A program made the translations under genes and the position numbers. 27,059 bases of DNA. Source: a virus. The notes beneath the pieces were generated by a model that had not been told where the DNA came from, did not search any database, and was given only the letters and a program-made list of their open reading frames with translations. Location: IMG/VR virus record IMGVR_UViG_3300025889_000790, positions 1 through 27,059 of that record. One strand, given 5' to 3'. Positions 1 through 8,754 of the stretch are shown here, in pieces. How positions within the stretch are numbered: the stretch's first letter is position 1; each line of letters opens with the position of its first letter.

Positions 1-1991
1 ACAGTGTCGACGAAGCCTCTAACAGGGTTGGTATAGCTTCCTGTTTCCCTGGCTTGCTTGGCTGCGGCTGTAAGGGCATCGCTGATTTGCCCTGGCGTGT
101 TCGCCGCTGTTTGGAGGAGGGTGATTGATTGCGTGTCATGATCGGCTCTCCTTTGGTTTGCCTCTCTTGCTAATTGGTTTCCTTCTTGCTCCAGGCGCTC
201 GGCGTTTCTATTAAGTGAAGCAAATGCGTTTTTATCCTGGCGCAATAATTTGACCGCTTTATCTAATACTTTGGCGCGTTCAAGATAAAACGAATCAGCG
301 ATCAGCTCGTCACCGAATAGTGATTCTTGTTCCCTGATTTCAAAGTCTGCGACCTTGATCTGACGAATTATTGCTTCAGCCTGAAATACATTGGACGGAT
401 CAGCTTTGGCTAAAATGCCTATTGCAGTCTTTTGTAACGCCTCATCCTCAATGATCTTGCCGACCAATGCACCATAGTTTGCCGGAATGACGCCGTTTAT
501 AATCGCACCAAACGCATCATCACCCAAAAGCATAAGATCCCTAGATTGCTTTACTAGGTCAGATTGAGGCGGTAATTCTCCTACGCGCTCGGGTGCTTCT
601 CTCATCACCTTTGTCGCATCAATCGCTGTGCCAGTACCCTCTGATATATTTTTTAGAGCAGCAGACACACGAGCCATTGCCGGAGTTACTCCATCCACTT
701 CCCTAAGTAGTTGCCCATAAAGACGAACATCTTGAGACGGATCTAGTGCCTTGATTCGCTTGGCAAGCCCTAAACGCTGGTGTCCGTCTGCAATGAATTT
801 TCTGCCATCAGCATATTCATAGACAGTTACTTGCCCTGATTTTTCTGGCATCCATTTAGTAACGCCCTGCAATCTTTCAGTAACACCAAACTCATCACCA
901 CCTTCTTTGAACTGAAAGGTTTTTGCATCAACCTGTATTTCGTCGGGATTAAATCGATAGACTATCCCGTCAAGATTATCAGCCTCATAGACCGTAGCCC
1001 TGGGCGCAGGATTTATTTCTGGCTTATCTGGAATTGGAGGCGGCTCCATGTTCTCAACAGCAACGGTCGCTTGTTCCATGTATCGCTGGTGAGCGGATGC
1101 AGACACTTCGTTCTTTGGGTCGCTAAGAGGATTAGCAGCCATATCCTCATCAATCGCCCTGGCCACATCCTCCATCGCCTCAGTCATTGGCGTTTTCTTG
1201 AACGCGCCACTGTTTATGATCGCGTCATAGCCTTTCTTGGCCTGCTCTGTAGTCAGCGAATAGGTCTTACCAGCAACACGGAATGCCAATGGCGTGGCGC
1301 CACCGAATAATCCACCCAACGCTACCGCCTGATAAAAGTCCTCATAGGTATAATCGTAGCCAAGGGATTCATACCAATCTTTTACGCCAGCCTGGGCAGA
1401 CGCCTCAGTACCAGCGCCGATCATGGCCTCACGGAATATCGCCGCCCTAAATGATGTTGCGCCACCACCTATGAACATTGTTTGAAATAAAAGGGGATCA
1501 GTTGCTAGGCCGCCGATAGATCCGGTAATCCTTGCAATCATGTTAGTGCCGCCTGGCGATCTAGCCGCTACCTCTTCAAATACTTCACGATTGTATTTAG
1601 CTTGATCCATGCCCTGTTGAAGCAGTTGCTCATGGGTAATCCCTGCTAGATCTTCACCCAGGACATCTTTGTTTTCCTGGATGTACTTAAATATTTTCTT
1701 TGTGTAATGCTCGTACTGGCGAATGCCATGACCTTCACTGGCAGTAGTGAACAATCCAGAGTTGAGATGATTAGCGGGATTGTAGAATCCGGCATCAGTG
1801 CGCTCATTGATCTCTTCAATAAGTGGTTGCCATTGATCATGCAGCACTGTGGCTTCGCTGTATGATTGCTCGTTGGTTCGAGCAAATTCAAAAGCTGAAC
1901 GGATATTTTCCTGGAACGTACCCAGGCCATCCGTCAAGGCTTGTTCGGGATTAAGGTCGAGCGGATCTGGTCGACGGAATAGAAAGCTCAT
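1..1991 (-). CDS. Large internal virion (ejection) protein with ParB-like domain, partial
   Basis: The frame is open from an ATG at 1991 to the window edge, giving 663 residues without the C-terminus. Its start overlaps the previous stop as TAATG. It is third in a row of virion proteins behind the tail tube genes, the position of T7 gp16, so I infer an inner-core protein ejected with the DNA. Around residues 385-420 there is a ParB/DdrB-like segment: YEYADGRKFIADGHQRLGLA, with the G-H-Q-R motif typical of that fold. Such domains are known in the 'polyvalent' proteins of phages and plasmids that enter the cell with DNA. Residues 155-260 include Gly/Ala-rich hydrophobic stretches that could meet the membrane. 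I see no lytic transglycosylase motif in the visible part. Gene identity rests on context; the ParB-like segment is read directly. Confidence 0.8.
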   Translation of the reverse strand, partial: MSFLFRRPDPLDLNPEQALTDGLGTFQENIRSAFEFARTNEQSYSEATVLHDQWQPLIEEINERTDAGFYNPANHLNSGLFTTASEGHGIRQYEHYTKKIFKYIQENKDVLGEDLAGITHEQLLQQGMDQAKYNREVFEEVAARSPGGTNMIARITGSIGGLATDPLLFQTMFIGGGATSFRAAIFREAMIGAGTEASAQAGVKDWYESLGYDYTYEDFYQAVALGGLFGGATPLAFRVAGKTYSLTTEQAKKGYDAIINSGAFKKTPMTEAMEDVARAIDEDMAANPLSDPKNEVSASAHQRYMEQATVAVENMEPPPIPDKPEINPAPRATVYEADNLDGIVYRFNPDEIQVDAKTFQFKEGGDEFGVTERLQGVTKWMPEKSGQVTVYEYADGRKFIADGHQRLGLAKRIKALDPSQDVRLYGQLLREVDGVTPAMARVSAALKNISEGTGTAIDATKVMREAPERVGELPPQSDLVKQSRDLMLLGDDAFGAIINGVIPANYGALVGKIIEDEALQKTAIGILAKADPSNVFQAEAIIRQIKVADFEIREQESLFGDELIADSFYLERAKVLDKAVKLLRQDKNAFASLNRNAERLEQEGNQLAREANQRRADHDTQSITLLQTAANTPGQISDALTAAAKQARETGSYTNPVRGFVDT

Positions 1992-4015
1992 TATCTGAGG
2001 CCATAGTATTTAAGGACATCGATAACCACAGGATTTTTGCGATCGTCAGCAATCCATCTAAATCCTGGGCTGCCAGGTTCGCCGACAGCCATGTAATAGT
2101 ACCCGTATGAATGAGCATATAGCTGCGCGTCATTCTGTATTGTCCTTACCTGACGACTAGTTACCTCAAGGCCGGTGTTCTGTAATATGTCATCAGCCGT
2201 TATCTCGTCGAGCATGTCCTCCATCTTGCCGGCATCAAGCTCTGGTGGTAACAATGTGATCGTACCGCGTACTTCTTGCAGCCCACCCTTGCCGGTCCTT
2301 GGATCATATCCAACCGCCAGGTTGATCGACTCTTCCCACAATGCAGAGTCAAATACCTCAAGCCCACGCTCAAATGCTTTCTGTGCATAAATAGCGTTAG
2401 CCACTTCTCTGGTCGCAGATTTCGCTTCAGGCTGAAAGTTAAACGCAGTTTCAGTTGCATCCTGGTACATAAAATTAGTGTTAGTCGGCGTGAAGTCTAT
2501 CGGCTTGTTACCTTCCTCGATTCTGTCAATGCCCTGCAATGCGACTCTGGCAACATCCATTTTTTTAAGTTTTACAAGCCCGCCAATGTGAGCAAGCTCT
2601 GGTTTCTTTGGCGCTATCTGAGCAAATACATCAGGGGATTTGTCAGAAAAATTAGTAACCACAGATTCGAGAACAGCCATCTTTGTAATGGAGTCGCCTT
2701 CGCTCAATACGTTAGCCATCTGATCTGATTCTGCGTCAGTCAAGTATGTTGGGGTAATCCCATAGATCCCTGCTATCTGCCTGCTTTGAGCAACACGATC
2801 AGCGACCATGCGCGGGTCATCAATGTTGAGCGGAGCCAGCTCGATATGCCCGACCCTGGCAGCATAGGCCAGCGGATCCTTCTCAATAGCAGACGTCATC
2901 TCGTTCAACAATCCTCGAGCAGCAGATGCAAGCTCTACTTCTTGCATGGTATCTAGGCCAGCCTCGCCTTGCCCCGCGACGCCTTGCTCTATTTGTAAAA
3001 GCTCTTGCTGTACTTGCAGCGGCGTCATCAGCTTCATTGGAGTTAAACGCTCATTGAGAAACTCAAAGTTATCCATCTCTTGACGTAACTCGGGATCGTA
3101 CATCTCAAACTGCGATACCTTGTTCTCCAGGTCAGCGATCTCTGCCTTGCTGGGCGTACCACCTTTAGTCAATATCCTGGTTTGTTCCTTGATATCACTC
3201 TTAACATCCCTAGCCAGACTTTGCGTTCTGCTTATCTCTGTATTGAGTTTTGTTTGCAGACTCTTCGCCATGTCCCTGGTTCCATCAGGACCAAGCTGAC
3301 GAATATCGAGCTTGTCAATGTAATCTTGTTTTTCTTCAATGCTGGTCAATCGCTCGAATGATGCAATGGCGTTTTCTTTGTAAAGATCTCGTCTCAAATT
3401 TGAAATAGCTTTTGCGATCTCTGCGTTTGAATACTGATTAGTCTCCATGAACGCAGCGATCTCGGCGATCTCATTCGCGGCCAGTTGATCATTGAATGAT
3501 TCTGAATTAGCCAGATACATTGCCGTATTCACGCGCTCTTCTAATCCAGTGGCGGCTAAAGCTCGCATCTCAGCAACGGCGCGTTTTTGATCTACTACTG
3601 AGTATTGCTCACCTTTTAGCGCAACAATCTTATTCAGATCATTCATTGCAAACGGAGCAAAGTCTGGATCTAGCCCTTCGAGAGAGGCCGCGTATCCATC
3701 AAATAAATCTTGTGCTTGAGCTTGGAACTGAGCATAAGGAAGCTCTGCCGCTTCTGCTTCATTGTAGAGTTTAGTCATCTCAACGCTGGCATTAGTCAAC
3801 AATGTATCGACTGATATCCTTTGTTGTAGCTTCCTGGCTTCCTCTTCTTCCCGCGTCCTTTTGATCTGACGCTCTTCTACTTCGCGCTCGACAAATGCGG
3901 CCATACGCCCAATCGATTCAGAGAATCGCTGACGCTCACGCAGACCAGCAAACTCAACGCGACCAGGATCAATCGCGGTTATGCCTGCTTTTTCATATCT
4001 GGGTAATCTAGCCAT
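1991..4015 (-). CDS. Internal virion protein, gp15-position
   Basis: This 674-residue protein is mostly charged and helical in character, with a likely coiled coil around residues 40-75 rich in E, R and K. I see no signal peptide and no enzyme motif. It lies between the gp14-like and gp16-position genes, the place of T7 gp15, so the likely role is an inner-core or ejection protein forming a conduit for DNA. It begins 9 bases after the previous stop and shares a TAATG with the next gene, which suggests tight translational coupling. Family assignment is from gene order and general composition; I do not recognise a named domain in it. Confidence 0.75.
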   Translation of the reverse strand: MARLPRYEKAGITAIDPGRVEFAGLRERQRFSESIGRMAAFVEREVEERQIKRTREEEEARKLQQRISVDTLLTNASVEMTKLYNEAEAAELPYAQFQAQAQDLFDGYAASLEGLDPDFAPFAMNDLNKIVALKGEQYSVVDQKRAVAEMRALAATGLEERVNTAMYLANSESFNDQLAANEIAEIAAFMETNQYSNAEIAKAISNLRRDLYKENAIASFERLTSIEEKQDYIDKLDIRQLGPDGTRDMAKSLQTKLNTEISRTQSLARDVKSDIKEQTRILTKGGTPSKAEIADLENKVSQFEMYDPELRQEMDNFEFLNERLTPMKLMTPLQVQQELLQIEQGVAGQGEAGLDTMQEVELASAARGLLNEMTSAIEKDPLAYAARVGHIELAPLNIDDPRMVADRVAQSRQIAGIYGITPTYLTDAESDQMANVLSEGDSITKMAVLESVVTNFSDKSPDVFAQIAPKKPELAHIGGLVKLKKMDVARVALQGIDRIEEGNKPIDFTPTNTNFMYQDATETAFNFQPEAKSATREVANAIYAQKAFERGLEVFDSALWEESINLAVGYDPRTGKGGLQEVRGTITLLPPELDAGKMEDMLDEITADDILQNTGLEVTSRQVRTIQNDAQLYAHSYGYYYMAVGEPGSPGFRWIADDRKNPVVIDVLKYYGLR

Positions 4016-4024
4016 GATTTATCC

Positions 4025-4570
4025 TTACGCAACTCCGACAGGGGCCGGCGTCAATAAATATCCTGTTCCACCTATTTGACCGGCTGTGCCTGGTGTCGGG
4101 CTGATTGATGCTGCCGGATCTACTCCAGTCGTGCCGCCTTTCATTGCCCCAGCCGCCGCAGTTCCAACAGTTACTAATGCGCCGATTAACCCTGATCGAT
4201 ATGCAGCCTTACCCGCTGCCTTATATTGCTTCGCTTGATATTCAGCCATGCCAGTTGCAATCAGGGCATTGTCTCTTGACTGGTTATAGTCACGCATACC
4301 TTCTTTCATTGCGTAGTTTTGTAGATTCAGTGCGCTACCTGACAAGGGATCAACACCGCCAGCAGCAGCACGAGCAACCGTAGATGCCAGGTTTTCATTC
4401 AATCGCCTCAATACCTCGATGCCTTGTTGCTTATACTGCAATGCCTGGGCGCGACCCCGCAGTTTCTCTTGAGCAGCGCGAGCATCGTATTCAGCACGAG
4501 CATAAGCACCCTGCTTCCAAGTCGAATAAGCCGATACTCCCGCGATGATAAATGGAACTACTTGCGCCAT
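4025..4570 (-). CDS. Internal virion protein, gp14-like
   Basis: The protein has 181 residues. It opens with a short hydrophobic helix (VVPFIIAGVSAYSTW) and then a long Ala/Gln/Arg-rich amphipathic helical stretch. A second Gly/Ala hydrophobic segment follows near residues 128-145 (SGLIGALVTVGTAAAGAM), with a Pro/Gly-rich tail. Two hydrophobic segments around an Ala-rich helix, directly downstream of the tail nozzle gene, are usual for T7 gp14-type inner-core proteins that enter the outer membrane during ejection. The start lies one base after the stop of the tail tubular B gene. The assignment combines composition with gene order. Confidence 0.75.
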   Translation of the reverse strand: MAQVVPFIIAGVSAYSTWKQGAYARAEYDARAAQEKLRGRAQALQYKQQGIEVLRRLNENLASTVARAAAGGVDPLSGSALNLQNYAMKEGMRDYNQSRDNALIATGMAEYQAKQYKAAGKAAYRSGLIGALVTVGTAAAGAMKGGTTGVDPAASISPTPGTAGQIGGTGYLLTPAPVGVA

Positions 4571-4571
4571 A

Positions 4572-6824
4572 TCAGTTTCCTAAACTTACCCTGTACTCCA
4601 GGCCCAACAATGTAAACTTGAGCGGAGCTGTTTGCGTTACTGTGATCTGAGATGTTTGCGAATATCCCAACATCCCTCTGACCGTCTTAGTACCTGTGAA
4701 CTCTGGAACCGGCGCATCAAGAATCCCAACACCTAATTGCCTGAATGCAACCAGTTGATTATTGATTGTCATATTTTGCGTTTCATATACCGGCGCATCA
4801 ACTTGAACAATTCTTTTCTGTAGTCCGAACACCGATCCTTGCGCCAGCCTTGGCTCAACCGGCATGGTCTTGACTTCAACGTCATAATCCATCCCAAATT
4901 CCCAGGTCGAATAAGTCCGATCAAAGTTGACGGTCGGACCCGTTTTAGTACCTGGTTCAACAATACCATCACCGATCACCTTGACGGGATGATTTACATT
5001 GGGTTGGTTCATTGCTCCTGAAGATGCAGATGTACCTGTCACCGCATAGTCAGTAAATACATTGGAATCGAACTTGAGAAGATGGCCTCTAACATTGGTC
5101 AGCCCACCATCGTCGTATTTGATAACGACATAAACGTCAGTCACAACGACCGCAACGCTTACGATCTTATAGAAGTTATTAGTATCGCCATCTGTTTGTT
5201 GGCCCAGGATGATCCGGCTCGGAGCGATCACATTCTGATCCGGCAAGATAGAGTACAGGCTGATCGTGCCATCATCACCGTTGACAATATAAACCTGCTC
5301 GGCCTCGTCGGTAGAGACCGCTCGGCGCTTCGCCATATCAATAGGATTCTTCAATAAATGCGAACTAAGCGTAGATAAAGGCAACGTGCCATAGCCGCCC
5401 TGTTCATTGCTGTATTGCATCGAAACCAATGATTGTCCCTGGCGCTGTATAAATAACGCTGATCCACCGATATTGACTACGGGAACATTAGGCTTTGATC
5501 CAATCTGGCTTTGCGGCTTGATCATGAATGTCGATGGCGTCACTGGAACACTTGGCTCTTGGATGACAACGAACTCACCACCGGACGTAAAGATCTGTAA
5601 ATCAGGGCCAGGGTTTAAATTGGTGATCTCATTAAACTCTTTGACGTTAAGCGTCGCTTCAACGCCTTCATCATCGAGACCAGTGCCCTGGTCAAAGTCA
5701 AAGTATTGCGCGACCTTAGATCCCCATACGGTATTAGGTCTCAGTGCCGTACCGCCAAGGTAAAGCCTGCCTTCATAGAATGCTGCGGTCCTGGGCCAGC
5801 CTTGAGTTGTTGACCAAGTGCTTTCATATCCTGATTCTGAATACCATTGATTTTGAGATTCTGTCGGCATGGACACGTAAATCGTATTATCCATTGTCGA
5901 TGTATCAAAAAACGGAGTAGTAACAACCGCTCTGACTGTTGTGTCACTTACATACTCAACGATCCTGGCTTGTCCCTGGGCCGATGTGCCCATGTTCCGG
6001 TTAATAATCTCACCGACACTCGATGGTCCATAGGGCTGAACTTTATATCCACTGGTATTGTCTGGCGCGGTATCCCAAGTACCGTCAATCGTAGCCACTT
6101 TTGTAGTGGCATCATAAGAATGGATATGCCTGTTTTGACCGCTGCCAGTTCCAGATGTGATTGTTACCACCATACCCGTGGGCTGATTTAGGGCTGTATA
6201 ACTTGTTGCAGCCTTTAGTGTGATCGTCGTGCTGCTTCCAGCTTGAGCTGTACCCGTATCAGTCGTTGCGCCTGATGCCGTGAGTGTAATGTTTCCATCA
6301 ACGGCAGATGGCGTAACCGCAAACTTAGGATAATGATTATGCGGATCGAACGCATAATAAGGAATGTTTATTAAAGGTAAATCTTCAAACGTCCAGCTAA
6401 CATCAGAATTTCTGATCAATCGCTTAGGGTGCATATCCTCATGAACGAGGATTAACGTATCAACGGCTTGCGTGTAATTCAGCTCTGGAACGATTGCGTC
6501 AGTAATACCTGATGCAGTGACATTGACTTGGAAAACATCATTCTTAAATACTTTGATTGTGTTGCTTTTAACCACCAGAACATAAGCATCATCCCGACTA
6601 AACTGAAACGGGATGACCCTGAAGTTTTCTGGTGCTGGGCTGTTATAGAGATCAGCAATGGTTTTTAGCCCTGGTCTGCGAGTGGCGCCGCCCTGGGGAT
6701 GAATGATGACATTCTTGGCAGATTCGAGGCCGTTCCCGTATTGCTCGAGATCGGTTCTTGCCCTCAGTAAAGGATCTAGCTCGCCTACGCTAAAGTTAGT
6801 TTGGAATTGCGTATAGCGTGGCAT
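4572..6824 (-). CDS. Tail tubular protein B (gp12-like tail nozzle)
   Basis: The protein has 750 residues. The N-terminus carries the pattern usual for the tail nozzle family of short-tailed phages: FSVGELDP, then a segment with NVIIHPQGGATRRPG and RVIPFQFS. The rest is beta-rich with many Thr, Gly and Val residues, as expected for propeller-like tail proteins. T7 gp12 is of similar size (about 790 residues) and forms the distal tube of the stubby tail. The gene starts one base downstream of the stop of tail tubular A, the same order as T7 genes 11 and 12. I am confident of the family; details of fibre attachment cannot be read from sequence. Confidence 0.9.
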   Translation of the reverse strand: MPRYTQFQTNFSVGELDPLLRARTDLEQYGNGLESAKNVIIHPQGGATRRPGLKTIADLYNSPAPENFRVIPFQFSRDDAYVLVVKSNTIKVFKNDVFQVNVTASGITDAIVPELNYTQAVDTLILVHEDMHPKRLIRNSDVSWTFEDLPLINIPYYAFDPHNHYPKFAVTPSAVDGNITLTASGATTDTGTAQAGSSTTITLKAATSYTALNQPTGMVVTITSGTGSGQNRHIHSYDATTKVATIDGTWDTAPDNTSGYKVQPYGPSSVGEIINRNMGTSAQGQARIVEYVSDTTVRAVVTTPFFDTSTMDNTIYVSMPTESQNQWYSESGYESTWSTTQGWPRTAAFYEGRLYLGGTALRPNTVWGSKVAQYFDFDQGTGLDDEGVEATLNVKEFNEITNLNPGPDLQIFTSGGEFVVIQEPSVPVTPSTFMIKPQSQIGSKPNVPVVNIGGSALFIQRQGQSLVSMQYSNEQGGYGTLPLSTLSSHLLKNPIDMAKRRAVSTDEAEQVYIVNGDDGTISLYSILPDQNVIAPSRIILGQQTDGDTNNFYKIVSVAVVVTDVYVVIKYDDGGLTNVRGHLLKFDSNVFTDYAVTGTSASSGAMNQPNVNHPVKVIGDGIVEPGTKTGPTVNFDRTYSTWEFGMDYDVEVKTMPVEPRLAQGSVFGLQKRIVQVDAPVYETQNMTINNQLVAFRQLGVGILDAPVPEFTGTKTVRGMLGYSQTSQITVTQTAPLKFTLLGLEYRVSLGN

Positions 6825-6825
6825 A

Positions 6826-7443
6826 TCACCCTCTTACGTCTATAAGCGAGTAGTCCTCAATGACTTGAGGCGGGTTGCCTCTTGAATCCACATTCATGGC
6901 TTCTCGGAATAATCCACCGCGACTATTCTCGCCAGGCGTACCGAAAGCTAATGCTGTGAAGTAATCAGTCTTACTAAGCTGATCCGTAACTATTAGACCA
7001 AGCTCTGCCGCCAACGCAGTTCTAAGCAATCGAACAAAATAAGCTGGCATTTTGTCTTCTAAAACAGTGGTCTGATAATCAATGTAAACAGTTTCAAGAT
7101 TGGTATAGAGCTGATCGCCATAGATCTCCCAACCATAACGGACTGGAGCTTGGCTGGTTGACGAATCAGCAAAGAGCGCCCTCACACCCGACAGCATATC
7201 GCCAGGTAATTGATAAGCGTATTTAAATTCGTTGTCCGGCGTGATCGCCAAACGAGCGAGCTGAGTCTTTTTGTATGACCAGCTCCACGGATACCTAGAA
7301 AGCAAAGAATCCCGAAGGTCGGGATACAGTAATTCGCAAGCGGTAGCGATGTCAGTCCCATCCGCAAACGAACTTATAGGTGCAGCTCCAAGCAATACCA
7401 GCGCATCGGAGCATATTGAAACGTCAGTATCGCCTGATGCCAT
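6826..7443 (-). CDS. Tail tubular protein A (gp11-like adaptor)
   Basis: This 205-residue protein matches the tail adaptor family that joins the portal to the nozzle. The N-terminal pattern ICSDALVLLGAAPISSF is followed by ATACELLYPDLRDSLLSRYP and WSWSYKKTQLARL; the LYPDLRD and RYPW signatures are typical. T7 gp11 is of similar length (196 residues). The ATG is preceded by a TGAGG ribosome site, just downstream of the terminator at 7464-7483. Expression therefore needs read-through from the capsid operon or a weak promoter of its own that I cannot identify. Confidence 0.88.
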   Translation of the reverse strand: MASGDTDVSICSDALVLLGAAPISSFADGTDIATACELLYPDLRDSLLSRYPWSWSYKKTQLARLAITPDNEFKYAYQLPGDMLSGVRALFADSSTSQAPVRYGWEIYGDQLYTNLETVYIDYQTTVLEDKMPAYFVRLLRTALAAELGLIVTDQLSKTDYFTALAFGTPGENSRGGLFREAMNVDSRGNPPQVIEDYSLIDVRG

Positions 7444-7455
7444 ACATGCCTCACG

Positions 7456-7483
7456 CTAAATAAGGGGCGACCGAAGCCGCCCC
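7456..7483 (-). terminator. Rho-independent terminator with UUCG loop, after capsid genes
   Basis: On the minus strand an 8-bp stem, GGGGCGGC with GUCGCCCC, closes a UUCG tetraloop (a very stable cUUCGg type) and is followed by UUAUUUAG. One pair is G-U in the minus-strand RNA but A-C in the plus-strand RNA, so the element is built for leftward transcription. The hairpin occupies 7464-7483. It lies 7 bases past the stop of the small gene after the capsid gene and 20 bases before tail tubular A. Confidence 0.8.
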
Positions 7484-7490
7484 AAATTAC

Positions 7491-7730
7491 TTAGATTGCA
7501 GCTGTCGTGATAACACCAGCAGTGTTAGTCGCAACCAGCAGTTGACCGCCATCACTAGCGTAATTCATGATGAAATCGCCAGTGGTGATCAAGCCTTCCA
7601 CACTGTCGAAATAACCAGACCCAGCAACAGTGGCCTTGTTATCAGCAGATGAAGAATAGCTATAAACGGACGGTGCGTTACCGCTCTTAGAGGCGGCAAC
7701 AGTTGACCAATTAGCTTGTGCAAATGCCAT
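7491..7730 (-). CDS. Small protein downstream of the capsid gene, possibly virion-associated
   Basis: This 79-residue protein is rich in Ser, Ala, Thr and Gly with little charge (AFAQANWSTVAASKSGNAPS at the start, VATNTAGVITTAAI at the end). That looks like a beta-rich surface or decoration protein. It sits 14 bases behind the capsid stop, has a good AGGAGG-type ribosome site, and is followed directly by the terminator, so it shares the capsid transcript and should be abundant. I do not recognise a named family. A head decoration or minor capsid role is inferred from position only. Confidence 0.7.
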   Translation of the reverse strand: MAFAQANWSTVAASKSGNAPSVYSYSSSADNKATVAGSGYFDSVEGLITTGDFIMNYASDGGQLLVATNTAGVITTAAI

Positions 7731-7744
7731 TAGTTGATACCTCC

Positions 7745-8578
7745 TTATTCAGTACAGCTGATTTTTACGATGCCTTCGTCGTCGATTGCAATCGAACCGG
7801 CAGAAAACATTGAGCTAACGAGGAATGAAGTCTTCTCAGGAATGTAGTTAACTTCAGTCTTCTGCGCCATTGATTCGGCGTAGCCCATTGAATCCTTGTG
7901 CCAGGCGAAGCAAGTACGAGTGCTAGGCTTGGGAAGACCGCCTTCGTCACGATCACCGATAGTGATAAAGCGGAAGCCCATGAACGTGTCAATCTCGCCC
8001 TGGACCAAAGCCTTAACGCTTGCGAAGTCGCTAGAAGTTACTTCAGTTTCACCCAACAATGCGTCGAGCTGGCTTGCGTGCATCAGCATATAACGATCAG
8101 AAGCAGGAACGTTTTTCTCGTTGAGCGCCTTAGCAGATGCTCGGAGCTTCTCGATGTTCATGTTTGAAGCAGCACCACCAACAGAAGTTGCAACCGTTGA
8201 AGGAGATGCAGCGGCATTGAGCGCATCGATACAAACCTGATCGATACGACGACCGATTGCCTTAGATACAACCTCAACCAGCTCACGACGCTCATCGAAG
8301 TTGATGTGCGACTGGTGGAAGATGTCGCTGTATTCAGCGGCAATGTAGTCACTCATTGTCGCAGTTACTTGCGAGTAGGTGACATTCAAAGGAGTTACAT
8401 CAGTTTGCGGAACGCGAACCGTTGCAGTGCCTTTACCAATTTTAGGGAACTTAACCGTGTTGCCCTGGACGTTCGTTCGAGACCGCATCGTCCCACGAAG
8501 AACCGACTCGGCCTGATACGCCTGTTTAACCTCTGATTCGAAGAGGGTAACAAACGCAGTCGTTACATTCTGTGCCAT
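7745..8578 (-). CDS. Major capsid protein
   Basis: The protein has 277 residues. Placement after portal and scaffold, a strong GGAGG ribosome site and a long leader support the major capsid protein. The sequence has the marks of a podoviral HK97-fold coat protein. An N-terminal helix with FVTLFESEVKQAYQAES is followed by an extended region (GNTVKFPKIGKGTATVRVPQ), then a helical spine around SDIFHQSHINFDERRELVEV and KAIGRRIDQVCIDAL. A DRYMLMHASQLDALLG segment and an A-domain-like C-terminus (GFRFITIGDR, KTSFLVSSMFSAGSI) complete it. Fold assignment is from pattern recognition. No protease gene is seen nearby and no long N-terminal delta domain is present, so the separate scaffold gene probably serves assembly. 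Confidence 0.88.
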   Translation of the reverse strand: MAQNVTTAFVTLFESEVKQAYQAESVLRGTMRSRTNVQGNTVKFPKIGKGTATVRVPQTDVTPLNVTYSQVTATMSDYIAAEYSDIFHQSHINFDERRELVEVVSKAIGRRIDQVCIDALNAAASPSTVATSVGGAASNMNIEKLRASAKALNEKNVPASDRYMLMHASQLDALLGETEVTSSDFASVKALVQGEIDTFMGFRFITIGDRDEGGLPKPSTRTCFAWHKDSMGYAESMAQKTEVNYIPEKTSFLVSSMFSAGSIAIDDEGIVKISCTE

Positions 8579-8615
8579 GACAGAACCTCCATAAAGTAAG
8601 TTTGATTAGTCGCTA

Positions 8616-8669
8616 CCGTTAGCCGAAGATCGGGCGGTTACTTGTGGAGTATGTCTCCACCACCAACGG
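8616..8669 (-). ncRNA. Candidate structured leader (three-way junction) before capsid gene
   Basis: In minus-strand RNA, 8669-8663 (CCGTTGG) can pair with 8622-8616 (CTAACGG) with one G-U pair. Inside it, 8660-8655 (GTGGAG) pairs perfectly with 8649-8644 (CTCCAC) around ACATA, and 8633-8630 (CCGA) pairs with 8626-8623 (TCGG) around TCT. Together these make a compact three-way junction that ends 38 bases before the capsid start codon, with the GGAGG ribosome site at 8586-8590 left free. A further CCGC/GCGG hairpin lies at 8688-8699. The pairings are visible; biological function is inference and chance pairing is possible. Confidence 0.4.
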
Positions 8670-8715
8670 ACTCACCGTATAGAAGGGCCGCGAGCGCGGT
8701 TAGCCATCAGGCACA

Positions 8716-8745
8716 ATCTTAACGAAAACTCAAGTATTAATACAA
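8716..8745 (-). promoter_or_regulatory. Weak candidate promoter and AT-rich palindrome before capsid gene
   Basis: Reading leftward, TTGTAT (8745-8740) lies 18 bases before TAAGAT (8721-8716), a poor -35 and a fair -10. The same stretch holds a perfect AT-rich inverted repeat at 8732-8750 (AAGTATT, 5-base spacer, AATACTT). It could be an operator, or a weak plus-strand terminator because it is followed by three more T on that strand. The 176-bp gap between scaffold and capsid genes is the widest in the virion cluster, which makes a capsid promoter plausible. Confidence 0.25.
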
Positions 8746-8754
8746 TACTTTTTG

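Noticed and set aside
2276-2728. Plus-strand frame of 150 codons opposite the gp15-position gene
   Set aside because: No ribosome site or recognisable domain; it is explained as a shadow of the minus-strand gene.
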